A stretch of 64,000 bases of DNA from Pleodorina starrii. Lineage: Eukaryota > Chlorophyta > Chlorophyceae > Chlamydomonadales > Volvocaceae. Shown here one piece after another: positions 35,994 through 47,775 of the stretch. The DNA lies in assembly GCA_030267565.1 (NCBI GenBank), contig BRXU01000051.1:124001-188000 (forward strand), in the 5' to 3' direction. Made by a program: the position numbers and the translations under genes. Every line of letters begins with the position of its first letter. The first letter of the stretch is position 1. The notes under the pieces are model-generated. The model was given only the letters and a program-made list of their open reading frames with translations. It had not been told where the DNA came from and ran no database searches.

Positions 35994-37386
35994 TCAAATC
36001 TCTGCAGGACAGGGAATGAACGAGGGGCGAGGCGCAAAGTGTGACGAGCACAATCGAAAGCCGGACACGCCGAATGGCACCTTGAAACGACACAAGGAGC
36101 TTGCCCAAGAGCGCGCAACACGCGCCAGCAATCCATGACTCCCAAGGATATGTTTCGTGCGGCCGAAAGCCCTGATCTGACCGTTCCATCCCAATCGCCC
36201 CAATCAGATCCCACCGCACCTGCAATGTCGTCGAAGTCGAAGTACTCCTGGTTCTCCTTATCCTCGCCCTCAAAGATGACGTCCGTGTCGTTGATGCGAA
36301 TGTGCTCTGGCAGCTCGCCGTACTGAGGGGGCCAACGGGTGGGACGGTAAACCTACTCAGCGATGCGTCGGTTAAACAGGCGCTCATAGACCCGGGCAAG
36401 GGAAAGCACGACAGTGCTTTCCCTTCCTCGACAAGATAGCTGCTGTGGGACACCTGACCGTAGTGCAGCACCTGTGCTCCTGCGGTCCTAGGCTTTGTTG
36501 CGCTTCTGCGCTTGGCTTGCACCCAGGCCCAAACGGAGTCTGACAGGCCGCACCCGCCTGTAAGCCGATCACCCTCTTCACTCGGGACAATGGCCTACCC
36601 TGCCAACTGCCAATCGTAACAATAATCGCGTACTCATTATTCCCCTACTTCCCCAGCCCGCTTGCCGGCACAGGCCCCCGTTCGCACGGACTAGTACCAC
36701 CCGGACGTGTCCTGGAGCAAGCCGCGACGAAGCGTGCGCACTCGGTGATGTGACGCAGGACATACCGTACAAGGCAAATCTCGTTGTGCAGGGCAACAGG
36801 TGATGGCTTCAGTGGTATCACCATAGGCCAGCAGCGACCGGCCCTCTTAACAGGCCGACCCCGTCACATCCCGTATTCACTATCACTTACCTGGAGCCCT
36901 CCCGGCCTCAGCGAAAGTGCTCTACCCGCCAATTCGCACAATACGTCACGTACCCAACGCCGCCGCGCCCCCCAGGCCACTGTCTTCGGGTCGGATTATC
37001 CTATAAAGCCCCCCTTCCCTGCCGAGACCCAACCCTTCCCGCCCTCAGAACGCGTGCAAGCCCTCCTATACCTGCTTCAGCACACGCGCCTCATCGGCCG
37101 TGTACTTCATGATGACGTCTGCCTTGTCGTCCTGGTAATCGCGCAGCCCCACAAGCACGATGTCACCCTGAGCGACCCAAACCTTCTTGCGCATCTTGCC
37201 ACGGATGTTGCAAAGACGCTTTTTGCCGTCAATGCACTGCGCCTCCAGGCGACCGTTCCCGAGCATGCGGATCACTTGCGCATACTCCTGGCCATCCTCC
37301 TTGTAGACCAGCTCGCGCTTCTCCTCCTCGTTCTCGTTCTTTCCCCTCTTGCGGTTCTTACCACCCTTGCCCTTGTTCTTGGGCAT
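35994..37386 (-). CDS. EIF1A: Translation initiation factor eIF1A
   Basis: Three minus-strand exons: 37386-37072, 36322-36220 and a terminal coding segment of only 8 nt, 36001-35994. They join in phase to give 141 residues, the usual size of the family. The basic N-terminus [16 protein letters not shown] is followed by the S1-type OB fold ([20 protein letters not shown], then [13 protein letters not shown]) and the helix AYGELPEH equivalent (here [13 protein letters not shown]). The C-terminal tail is acidic and ends DFDDIAEI. eIF1A binds the ribosomal A site and, with eIF1, controls scanning and start-codon choice. Its C-terminal acidic DI-type end contacts eIF5B. The last exon was placed by phase and by the expected acidic ending, so it is less certain than the rest. 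Confidence 0.95.
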
Positions 37387-39695
37387 TTTGGCTGAGAAAG
37401 GGACTGCTGCCGCCGCCGCGCTGACTGCCTGCCGCTGCTGCCAACCGCTGCCTTCAAGCGCTTATGATAGACGCTCTGTTCAACCTCGGACCCTGCGCAT
37501 CCACGGTGGGAGCCGATCAAACGCAAAGCTTGGGGCCGTGCCTAGTCCAAGACAACCATCAAGTGCCGCAACTAATATGAACGTATTAAACTGCAAAAGT
37601 AAATGCTTACGTTAAGTTAGCCAGAGGCTAAGAGTGTATGTTAAAGCAAGTAGAGAAGATTTTGACGGAAAACGCCACAAGGCAAGTGTCAGGTCGGCAA
37701 AGGAGCAACGAGAACCTATCTCGTGCCGAGAAAAGAAAGGAATTGTTGCAACGGCGGTCTTTTTGGGGGGACCTGTACGGCGACCGCTGCTCAAGATTGC
37801 AGTTTTTGCTCTGGACGCCACGGTTGCACTTTCGTCCATAATTTGCGTCGTCATTAGATATTTAAATAACAAAAACCGTGCTCTGGTCGGAGAGTGAAGC
37901 GATAAATGGCGGGTGGGATGTGTGTCAGTTGGGTTTCGTCACCTTGCACAAGTGGAGCAATCGCAATAAGTGAGCAGCGGGACCTTCGTGCGCCAACAGC
38001 ATTTTCGTGCCACTCGCCCACATCGCAAAGCTTGCTTACGTGGCGTCCCCGTGCCGCTCATACACATCCCAACAGCACACCAACCGGCCCCCTTGAGGAT
38101 TCAAGTCAGCTGACGCTGTGACGCACTATGTCTCTGCGCTATCCTTCCAGCTCGGCAAAAACAACGTGTTGCCGACCACGAAATGCGGTACACCACGCCC
38201 TCCTAGGTGGAGTGGGGCGATACCAGAGCAGCACATGTACGGCAATCAATCACGCTGATCGCGGCATGCAGCCACGCACCGAGTTCTGCCGTCGGTTAAC
38301 TTAGCACAGCGCCCGCAAGCCGATTAGGATCTCCGACCCACACGGCGCGGTCGGATGTGCGAGGTTCCTAGCATTGCGGACTTAGGTGTATGGATGCTGG
38401 CGCGCGGCGGGGTGCGTGCAGGCTGCGGTGTCATACAAATGGAGCTGTATCACCCCGCGGGGGGCATAGCGCATATCGGTGATCAGACAGAAGCCAGAAT
38501 GTTAACTTCGCAGGGCAGCAGTCCCCGCTACACATGGAACTGTCATCACCCCCGTTTATGGGCCTTGTGGGTCGTGCTAAGCGGTCCTATCCCTTTGCCA
38601 CCGAGTGGATTTTGAGTTTCTTTGGCCTGCTTAGTTGCAGCATGTGGGGCAGCCAGTTTTTTTCTTGCCGTCTGCCTGCACAGGCTCCGTGGTGCGTTGT
38701 CATTCGCAGTTCAATTAAGCCTGGTTGCACTGCAACACAATTAGATCAGCTGTAGTGCACGGAAAGTTGACACACAGACGACATGTTCCAAGCCCACACT
38801 GTTACACTGTAAAGAAGCGTGGTACAAACCCTTCCTCAGGCATTGCTCATATTGGCCTCCATAGTGAACGTTCATCCCGCGTGGTAGCCAAAAACGTGCG
38901 ACGTAGTCACGTCTTGACACGTAACGAACTGTCCACAGACAATATCATCTGTGGAACATGCAGTGGCCACGCAGCGCTACCGCAATACGTCCCCAAAGCC
39001 ATTGGAGCACGTCTCCAATGCAAGGTCAGATCCTATGCAGCTGGACACCTTGCCTGCTCCAAACCCTGCACCTAATGCGATGTTTCCCCTACCCCTGCCT
39101 CTCCATCCACGACTGAAGCCGCGTAATCGCATCGTCATGACAGCCGGCCTCATGGCCGACCATGATCGAGTCACATAAAGTAAAGACTTCGCACATCCCA
39201 CTCCCCTAGTACCCTTACCGTCAATACCCCATGGGCTCGGGAAGCCCAAGTGCAAACCCAAAAGAGTGCATGACATGGACAACAGCGCCAATGCCAGCAA
39301 CGCGACTCGCCTGCCTGTAGACGGTGACGATGCAGCCACTTGGAAGACAGACATCCCAAAACATATATGTACAATCACCGTGGAGACTGACAGCGACTGG
39401 CAAGTGCTCGTGTAGTTTGGCGAACTGACAACAACCGTAACACGCGGACGTGACCCAGAGAACCGGGCAAGTATGTGTAGACAAGCCCAGCTCAGCCCGC
39501 CAGATGCCCGTGCACTAACCAGACTTCACCCCAAGCTGCAGCAGCGCTACGCCGTCGCCTCTTGTGGAACCTCTGGATGGTGGTTCGCTTATCACCGGTC
39601 CCCGTCACGGGAACATGGGTCAGTCAAGACTAATCGCTGTCAACGCCCCACCAACCGTCTCCTGCTCGAGCAAGGCAGGGCTCTCAATATCCAGT
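37387..39695. other. Intergenic: eIF1A promoter and PDX1 3' flank
   Basis: 2.3 kb without a recognisable gene. 37560-37900 is AT-rich relative to the surroundings and probably belongs to the eIF1A 5' region. TTACA at about 38803 is the nearest clear minus-strand TGTAA for PDX1, some 890 nt past its stop, so the true signal may differ. Confidence 0.45.
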
Positions 39696-42287
39696 TTACT
39701 CCGACCGTTGGGCGTACGAGTTGAAGCCCTTCTCCCGAATGTCAATGCCCACCATCGGCTCGCCCAGCTTAGCCGACACCTCAGCCAGGACAGCAGGGTT
39801 GTTGTAGTGCGTCACCGCCTGGGAGACACGGAGCGGATTAGACACAAAGCGGGCAACGGGGGTCAATGGGGGAAGTGGTGGAAGGGAGCTCTACAATGGC
39901 ACATTATCGTTTGCCAGAAACTTCCTCTGGAACTACGGCGCATAGCATGGTCTATGCCGTACCAAGATTCAAGCCTTCAGACCAGCCAACGCTCTCTGTT
40001 CACACCGTTCGCCCACCTGAACGATCGCGCGGGCGCGCGAGGCCGGGTCCCCGGACTTGAAGATGCCAGACCCCACGAAAACACCATCCATGCCCAGCTG
40101 CATCATGAGCGCAGCGTCGGCCGGGGTCGCCACACCGCCTGCGTGCCAGCACAGCGGCGAGCAACATGCACTCCTCGTGACGTGTGGATACATTACTTCC
40201 TTCACTCTTATACTCATCGCTTGTATTCAACGTGAACGTTTTCACCTGTGTTCATCGTGAACATGCTGTGTATATGCGCTCGCAGTCTTTAGTGCTTCGA
40301 GACCCTTACGGCACATGGGTCAGGCCCTCCAGGAAGCATATAGAGCGCCAGCAGTAAGCAATGACGTAGGCGCCTTATCAATACGGTACAACACTGTGCC
40401 ATGAGCAGGGTATTCGCCGCTTAGTGCGGTGGGGGCCAGTCGAACGTTGAAGCTCACTCTCGCACCGCCCGCCGGAACACGACCTTCATAATGATGCGTA
40501 ATACGGACAAGAGTTACGGCCCGCGTCATACAGAAACAGCTGCGGCGACCCACCAGCGGCGAAGTTAACAACCGGCAGGCGGCCCAGGTGCTTGGTCTGG
40601 CGGACCAGCTCCACGGGCGCGCGAATCTCCTTGGCATACACGTACAGCTCGTCGTCATCCATCGTCTGAGCGCACATGATTTGCCGAGAACTCGTTTTAG
40701 GGGGTTTCCAACAGTGTCGCGAGCGCAGCGCCTCAGTTCATGGCCGGAGGTTGCGCAACAGGTACGCGACGCTGATGCGGCGGCGTGTCACCGTAAACAC
40801 TGCCTTATGCCAAGGCGACGTGTAGGGCCGCACAACCATGTTCTAAACGCCCCGACACCCCAAGCCCGAACGCCGCAAACCCGCTGTACCGCCCAGACAA
40901 CAAGGTCCGCGGGTTCGAGCGCAACCCAAAGCTCATATCTGGCGGAAGCACTCAGCCCCATGCTCGTACCTGCAGCTGCCGAATGGCGCCCATCACCGCC
41001 CGGCAGTGACGCACAGCCTCCACCACGTTGCCCGTGCCAGCCTCGCCCTGTCGGAGTGCACGAGGTTCGGAGTCGGTACCAGGCCGTCAGTACAAACGAA
41101 GCCAACGCGCATTGGCGAGCCCACCTCATCGCAACGCTTCGCACGCCCATGAGACGTTCGGCGAAACATCCAACGCACTAACACTGCCCTTCCGGATTTG
41201 TTCAGCTTTCCCTGCTGTGTGCTTCCCTGCTGTGTGTTTTGCACGGAGCACTTATGCTGCTAAGCTGATTTCCCGCATCTCTCACACGGTCCAGACCTAG
41301 CCTGTTAGACATACGTATAGCACATCTCCTTACGATCCAGATATGCTGCCAGGCGCCTCACCTTGGTGCGAATCATGGCAGCACCTTCCGCGATACGGCG
41401 GAGCGCCTCCCCAAGGTCACGGCAGCCACACACGAAGGGCACCTTGAAGTTGTGCTTGTTGATGTGGTGGATCTCGTCAGCGGGGGTAAGCACCTGCCGG
41501 GAAGGGGACGCACTGAGGGCTTCAGGGTGGCCGCCCCAAACTGCTTCACGAACGAATATTGCAGCGAGAGTGTTGGGAAACCCCACGATGCACATGCTTA
41601 ACTCTCGGTCCTGTGCATGAGTTCAAGCCAGATAGAATGATGTCCAGAGAAACAAACGTGACCAGAGACAGCCCACGATGTTGGTTGGACTACCGACGCA
41701 AACGAGTTGAGACCACGTAGAGTTCTCCAACATAGATGTACAATTTGAGCACTGTGAGAGCGCAAGCTGGCAATAGTATATCAACCGTCGCCGAGGCGGC
41801 GGGAGGTGTGGCCAGGGCTTTGCCGCGGTAGGACCAAAATAAACTTGAATGCGATATAACCCCCAGACTGTCTGCTGGTCAACTAACCTCGGACTCATCG
41901 ATGTAGTCGACGCCGAGGGCCTCCAGGATTTGCGCCTCAACGAAATGGCCGATGCGAGCCTTCGCCATCACCGGAATGGTCACCGCAGCCCTAATAGCCT
42001 TAATCATGGCGGGGTCGCTCATGCGAGCAACACCACCGTCCCGACGAATATCAGCGGGCACACGCTCCAGGGCCATGACGGCCACAGCGCCGGCCTCCTC
42101 GGCGATGCGAGCCTCCTCAGCCGTGGTCACGTCCATAATCACACCACCCTTAAGCATCTGGGCCAGGCCCACCTGTAGAAGTATGAAAACGCCACATTCA
42201 ATTACTGCTAGCCTGCTGAAATTGCTAAGAAGAGCTGCATCCGCCGCCTCGCACCTTCACAGCAAACGTGCCCTTGTCGCTGGCCAT
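39696..42287 (-). CDS. PDX1: Pyridoxal 5'-phosphate synthase subunit PDX1
   Basis: Seven minus-strand exons: 42287-42255, 42172-41888, 41493-41362, 41047-40970, 40665-40554, 40138-40017, 39818-39696. All are in phase, giving 294 residues, slightly shorter than most PDX1 proteins. It is a TIM barrel that makes pyridoxal phosphate from ribose 5-phosphate, glyceraldehyde 3-phosphate and ammonia supplied by the PDX2 glutaminase. The two catalytic lysines are present: Lys82 in VMAKARIGH and Lys150 in IRTKGEAGTGN. The GEAGTGN phosphate loop and the C-terminal [16 protein letters not shown] and GSGIFKS phosphate-binding blocks are intact. The first 11 residues ([11 protein letters not shown]) lead straight into the barrel, so there is no transit peptide and the enzyme is probably cytosolic. 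No anomalies seen. Confidence 0.97.
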
Positions 42288-44299
42288 GGTCGTTAATGGG
42301 TGAAAATGCCTAGAGAAATTAAATTCTTGAAAACCTTACAACCGAAGATGTGTGTGGACGAGGCTTAAGGGAGCGTAACTAGAAGCGCAAGGCCCACAAG
42401 GCCAGAATTAGTGCTGTACCCAATGCTTTCCCCATCGAGTGGTCCACGTTTCGCGGCAGTGACGTTGACATAAATGTTCCGAACGCAGGTTATACAATAT
42501 GCACATGCACATACACATACCCTGATATCCCCAACAGACCGATTGATGTCCACGCAATAGGCGGCACCTGCCGAATAATACTGTGTTCCCTCTGCGTGCC
42601 CTCATGTTGGCACGGGAATTCAACGTCTAGTAACGCTGTTGGGGGTCACGTCAGCGGGCAGTGCCAAACAGACCGCATGGCACCGGAGGGACCGTTGCCC
42701 TTGGTGGCCCTGCCACCCTGCAAAGCTGGGGTCAATTCACCAGCTGGTCACTGTATAAAGACCTACCCTCATGACCCTCATGCAAAGGAAGAGCACGCAG
42801 GGCTTTACAGAGTTGGCACAGGGCATGGGTGCCAGCAAGTCGACGGCACGGCGCTTTGCCGTCGACGCGTGTTGTACATCGATGCCCCTTCGCACCGGCC
42901 TCTCCACTCCCACCCCCAGAATCCAGCGTGCATCCCTCCGCGTGTCGCGCCAAGGCACGGCTCAACGCGCGGCTTTCCACTTCTGCCCCTCTTTTGCGCC
43001 GACCTTGAAAAGCAAAGCTCCACCATCCACTCCCACCCCGCCGTGTTTCGCGAGGACGGCTCTGCCTGCGAAATCCACCCGAGCGGGCCCTGGAACGACT
43101 CTCGCCAGGCCATCGCAGACCAGCCCTTGCAGGGAGGGGGCCCTGATTGTACAAGCACGTACAAAACGTCACGCACTCCACATGCTATAGTACATACGGT
43201 GACCCAAATGCGGGAGGGGCCATCAGCTGGCCTCGGTGCTCTCCCTTTCCCCCCGCCGGCGACCCGGTGCTATCATTCTTGGCTCTCAGCCGTTGTCACG
43301 ACACACTGCGGAACCGCACATCGGCACATCGTTGTTGCCCCTCGACGTTTGCGTCAAGCGCTCGCCCCGTCGCGACGCGGGCACGGCCCCACCGCGCGCG
43401 CCACGCCACGCCCACGCAGCACGCACCCATCAAATCTCGCACGAGAAGTTCGTAAAGGTGCAGTCCAGCAAGAGTGTCTCATTAGCGCACTACATGGGCG
43501 CACTCCAAAGCATGTACGGCATTGCCGTCACAGACACCCTGCAGGAGCTCCTACCGTAAGGAAAAAAACGTTACGGTTGCGTAACCACCCCCCTCCGTCC
43601 TCCCTTCTCCCCACCATCGTAACGCCAGCATCGCAACGCCCGTTGGATTGAACCGTTTTACAGTGGACCCTATCCCATCACTAGTGCTTATTCCCGTATG
43701 CCAATGCCTCCCCGATAGCTGCTCCCATGAAAGGGCCCACCCTCCACCCCCCGGGCTCCGGCGTACACGCGGATACCCCCCCCCCCCGGCGAGGCGGTCT
43801 CAGCGAGCACGCCTCGTCGTGCCGTGCCGTGCGCGTGTCGTGACGCGGCGCTGGCCCCTGAGCCGACATCCGTTACTTCACGCAGCAGCACAGTCCCTTC
43901 ACACAGTCCCTTCACACAGTCCCTTCACACAGTCCCTTCACACAGTCCCTTCACACAGTCCCTTCACACAGTCCCTTCACACAGTCCCTTCACACAGTCC
44001 CTTCACACAGTCGCTCGTCGTGTGTGCCTCTCGCACGTCTCCCCGTGAGCACGTCCGCAAGCGGAGGAGCCCGCGACCGTCCCAAGAGTCTTGTGTCCTC
44101 GAAAGCTCAGCCCCCACCGCCCATCCTCGGCCCCCACCGCCCCAAACGCCCCTTCAAGCAGCCCCCGCAGCTCCTCACACCTCGCCCCACCAAAACTGCA
44201 TGGCCTGGCCCTAGGCCTACTCCACCCGCTTCCCCACAACCCCCGCGAGAACGCGCGCGCTGCCCCCGCCCTCCCCCCCATCCCGCCCCAAGTCGCCGC
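42288..44299. other. Intergenic: PDX1 promoter and 3' flank of the BTB gene
   Basis: 2 kb with no gene that can be supported. Long open frames around 42600-43650 lack any recognisable domain. A TGTAA on the minus strand (43658-43662) is a possible poly(A) signal for the BTB gene, 640 nt past its stop. A 13-bp tandem array lies at 43891-44010. Confidence 0.45.
43891..44010. repeat. 13-bp tandem repeat (CAGTCCCTTCACA)n
   Basis: Slightly more than nine near-identical copies, about 290 nt past the BTB gene stop codon, probably within its 3' UTR. Confidence 0.97.
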
Positions 44300-46273
44300 T
44301 CATTTCGGGGCCTCCCAACTCAAGCTGCCCCACAGCCTGCCATCTTTGATGTACGGCGCCCAGCGCGACAGCAGCGGGTCATCAGCCGGCGGGGCGACGG
44401 CGGCGGCCGCCGATGACGGCGACGATGGGACGGCGCTGGCGGTGGCGGCGGGTGCCCCGACGGCACCCGCGGCGCCCTGTCCTCCGGATGCCGCGGCGGC
44501 CGATGGCGACGGCGGCGCCGAGCTAAGCGGCAGCGCCCTCCGCGAGCCCAGGCCGCTACCGAGCTCACACAGGTCCGAAGCCTTGTAGGTCTTGCTCCAC
44601 GCCTCCTCCCGCCGCTCACCGCCCTCGCCGCCCCACTTGTACACCACCATGCGGCAGGGCCCCGGCCGCGCCAGCACGCCCGCCTCCGCCGCCAGATCCA
44701 CCCGCAGCACGGCGGGCGGTTTGCAGGACAGGTACACGCCTGCCGTATCCTTGCCGTTGCCGTACACGATGCAGGGAAACCAGGAAATCCCGTTGGCGAC
44801 GATGCACGGCGTGGCGCCGCCCGCAAACTCGCCGTACACCCACACGGCGTCCTGCTCGCTCAGCTCGTCCAACCCCGCCCGCAACTCCCCCGCATCCACG
44901 CTCCACTCGTACGACCGCGCGCCGCCTTCCCAGCGCGGCGCCGGCCGCGGCGCGGTGCAGTACCAGGCACAGGCCTTGACCTCAAAGTGCTTCTTGGCAG
45001 CCTGCCGTAGCTGCGTCTTCTTGCGGTCGGAGGAGGCCAGCGAGTACTCCTGCAGGAAGCGAAGCTCCTGGGGGCTGATGTGCAGCGTCGGCAGCAGCGG
45101 CAGCAGCCGCAGGAGGTACGTGTCGCTCAGCTGCGCCAGCCGCACCAGCTTCAGCAGCCGCTGCCGCACCGCCGACTTGCAGGAGTTGGAGCCCAGCCAG
45201 CGAAGCAGCACCAGCAGCACCGTGGACTCGCTGTCGGTGGCGAAGGAGTCGGCGCCCAGCAGCGCCTCCATGGCGGCGGCGGGCAACGCCTCCATCTGCT
45301 TCCGCACGTCCTCGCGGCTCATGAGGGAGGGCGCGTCGCCGAAGGCCCACGCCAGCAGCTCCCCCATCAGCACCGGCCCGCCCGCCAGCGCGCTGGCACC
45401 GGCCTTGCCCAGCGCTGCGCCCGCGTGCTTCACAAGTTGCTCCCTGCAGGTGCTCAGGAGCCTCTGCACAACCGCCGGTTCCATGTCCGTGCAGGAGACG
45501 AGGTCCCAGCAGCAGTACAGCTGTACGACACCCACCAGCGCGCCCGCCGCCTGCCGCTGCTGCGGCGACTGCCGCTGCTGCTGCTGTTGCGGGGACTGCG
45601 GTTGTTGCTGGACGGGTTGCGGGGCCGTGAGCAGCGTGGAAAGCGCCCTCTCGCAGGCCTCCGTGCCGCCTTCGACCTGCAAGTAGGCGGCCTGGCGCCG
45701 CACGCGCAGCAGCGAGGCGGCTTCGCTGACGTCAAGCTTGCCGGTGTACATGAAGCGTACGGCCGCCAGGGCGTGGGGCAGCTCGTCGGGATGGTCCAGA
45801 GGCACCCGAAGGATGGGCCGGCTGCTGCTGCAACTGCCCCCCTGCTGACCCTGCAGGCTCCACCGGTCGACCTGAGCCCGAAAACGCTGCGAGCCGCCGC
45901 AGATGACCATTGTGTGGGCTGGGAGCGGCGCGCCGACTGCGACGCTGCCTGCAGGAAGCGGCTCCGGCCCGTCGGGTCCGGTTTGAGTCTCGACGGTCTT
46001 CCTGCGCTTGGCCATTTTACGCGTCGTCCTGGGCTCCATGCGCATCGCTGACAGCCCTGCTGAGTCCTCTGGACTGAGGTAAGCTAGCTGGTTGTCGGCT
46101 TGAGCATTCTCCGTTGCCTGGCCTTGCGGTCGGTCGGCGGCATTCGCGCTGGCGCAGCTGCTGCTGCTGCAGCCGCTGCTGCTGCTGCTGCTGCAGTAAA
46201 AGACCACGGAGCAATCCGACCGCTCATGCTGGCCGAATAGGCCGGACACGTACGCGGTGAAGCTGGAGGACAT
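44300..46273 (-). CDS. BTB/POZ-BACK protein with MATH-like C-terminal domain, intronless
   Basis: A single uninterrupted frame of 657 residues, the only intronless gene here. The BTB fold opens at SDCSVVFYC (19-27) but is then split by about 90 residues of Ser/Gln/Glu-rich linker. It resumes at LPAHTMVICGGSQRF (117-131), and VRFMYTGKLDV (172-182) is the classic end of a BTB domain. A Gln-rich tract (219-251) separates it from a BACK domain beginning VVQLYCCWDL (259-268). Residues about 450-570 (YEWSV, ANGISWFPCIVYGNGKD, VYLSCKPP) look like a MATH/TRAF sandwich. A Pro/Ser/Ala-rich tail follows, ending with LSRWAPYIKDGRLWGSLSWE. BTB-BACK proteins usually deliver substrates to Cullin-3 ubiquitin ligases; MATH domains bind the substrate. 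The MATH call is by eye and tentative. Confidence 0.88.
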   Translation of the reverse strand: MSSSFTAYVSGLFGQHERSDCSVVFYCSSSSSSGCSSSSCASANAADRPQGQATENAQADNQLAYLSPEDSAGLSAMRMEPRTTRKMAKRRKTVETQTGPDGPEPLPAGSVAVGAPLPAHTMVICGGSQRFRAQVDRWSLQGQQGGSCSSSRPILRVPLDHPDELPHALAAVRFMYTGKLDVSEAASLLRVRRQAAYLQVEGGTEACERALSTLLTAPQPVQQQPQSPQQQQQRQSPQQRQAAGALVGVVQLYCCWDLVSCTDMEPAVVQRLLSTCREQLVKHAGAALGKAGASALAGGPVLMGELLAWAFGDAPSLMSREDVRKQMEALPAAAMEALLGADSFATDSESTVLLVLLRWLGSNSCKSAVRQRLLKLVRLAQLSDTYLLRLLPLLPTLHISPQELRFLQEYSLASSDRKKTQLRQAAKKHFEVKACAWYCTAPRPAPRWEGGARSYEWSVDAGELRAGLDELSEQDAVWVYGEFAGGATPCIVANGISWFPCIVYGNGKDTAGVYLSCKPPAVLRVDLAAEAGVLARPGPCRMVVYKWGGEGGERREEAWSKTYKASDLCELGSGLGSRRALPLSSAPPSPSAAAASGGQGAAGAVGAPAATASAVPSSPSSAAAAVAPPADDPLLSRWAPYIKDGRLWGSLSWEAPK

Positions 46274-47733
46274 TTTATTCCGGTTATGTATGTGATGGAA
46301 TGTCGGTCAACTTGTCACAGCAGCGCTGGGGCATCTGCGTATCACGTCAGATACTAATCTCAATCTATATGTATGCTGCGTCAGAAATTATGCAGCACGC
46401 GACTGCAGGCAGCTGTTGTTACTGTCGGTTCGCCTCCCGCCGGTTCGATTTGTTGGCGGATCATAATTACTTTGTACATTCCATGTCGTGGCCCGCACAA
46501 GCACTTGTCGATGAATATAACAGCCCGTTTTTGCTTAGTATTGTCGTGGACGTTTGGCATCAGACAGCATCACGATTCAAGGAGGTTGAGCTGTCAGTTG
46601 GCACAACACCCTTAACAGCCAGAGAACGTTTGCCTTCATATCAGATGCCAAGCAAACATAAATTCAAATATTATTTAGGATTGCATGATGCATAGCTTTT
46701 GGTATGCCGCGCGTCGGATGCCTTCGCAGCTAGACTCAGACGAAGCGTCCATCTTGCTTCACGGACAATGTTTACTCCCGACGACGCCTGGCAGGCTTAA
46801 CGAGGGCGGCGTAATGGAATTAGGTTTGGGGATACGTACGCCCAGCGGCGACACGCGCTCTAGCTGTTGAACTCGTAAGCTCCACTGTGGTGCCATCCCG
46901 CGCCGTCCCGCGGCAAGCACAAGGACAGCGGAAGGACCGACCGGTCACGCACGGGCTGTGCACATTCCCCGAGATTCCCGGCTGCATAGCAAGCACGTAT
47001 CCAGGGCTTAAGAAGGCGTAGTCACTCACGGACGGATGGCTCATGTTGTTGGCGCCACACGATAGTGCAGCGGCATCTGCAGCTTATGAGCTGTTTTGCC
47101 GTGCAGCCGCCCTCCCCGCGCTCCTCCTCATATAACCAAACAAACCTCCATCTGCGGGGGCTCCATCCTCGAAGGCATTGCGGCGCTGGGCCCGGATCCC
47201 CTCGCTGGCGTGATCTCGGGACGATTGCGGGGGCCATCTAAACGGCGATGCGGGTGCTGGTGGGGTTTTGGGGACGCGCCGACAGCGCCTGCAGAGTGCC
47301 GACACCACTGTACGATGGTGGGACGTGCCACAGCAGTCGGCGGGCGGCTTGTAAGCACGTGCAGGGCCGCGGGTGCGGACCAGGCTGCCCCGATGGCGTG
47401 GGGGCAAGATGGCCCGGAGGCAAGATGGCCCGGAGGCCCTGAGGCGCTGCCTCGACCCCACCCGGCACGGGTTCCCGTCCGCCCTTTGCCGCCGCCGTGC
47501 CCAGTAGCTCGTCCGGGCCAAAGCACGAAGAGTGAGAGATGGACGGAAATGTATGGCGGGTGAAGCTTTGGGTCGGGTAGCGCGGTTGGGGTAGTGAGAG
47601 AGTCCGGGCGCCGTTGTATGGGTAAGACTTGGCCCTTGTTGGGGACAGGCGGTGCCGGTTAGCAGACTTCCGAGAGCGGCTGGGGCGTGTGGTGTACCTA
47701 CCCCGGAGGGCGGCGGGTGGTGGCTGAAGTAGG

Positions 47734-47775
47734 GGGGCAAAAAAGAAATACCGGAGACGGAGACGGAGACGGGGG
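47734..47775 (+). repeat. Divergent dispersed-repeat copy outside any recognised gene
   Basis: GGGGCAAAAAAGAAATACCG then GAGACGGAGACGGAGACGG. It has the same order of blocks as the intronic copies but lacks the GCAGC pair. Confidence 0.6.

Noticed and set aside
40880..40930. tRNA-like GGGTTCGAGC stretch
   Set aside because: It lies inside a PDX1 intron; no cloverleaf can be drawn from the flanks.
42596..43651. 351-residue plus-strand open frame
   Set aside because: Its composition equals the shadows on the other strand, with no domain and no splice support.
43891..44010. CRISPR-like array
   Set aside because: The units are contiguous 13-mers without spacers in a eukaryotic genome; it is a minisatellite.
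45080..46051. Long plus-strand frames opposite the BTB gene
   Set aside because: Antisense shadows of a GC-rich coding exon; Gln/Arg/His-rich text mirrors the CTG/CAG codons of the real gene.
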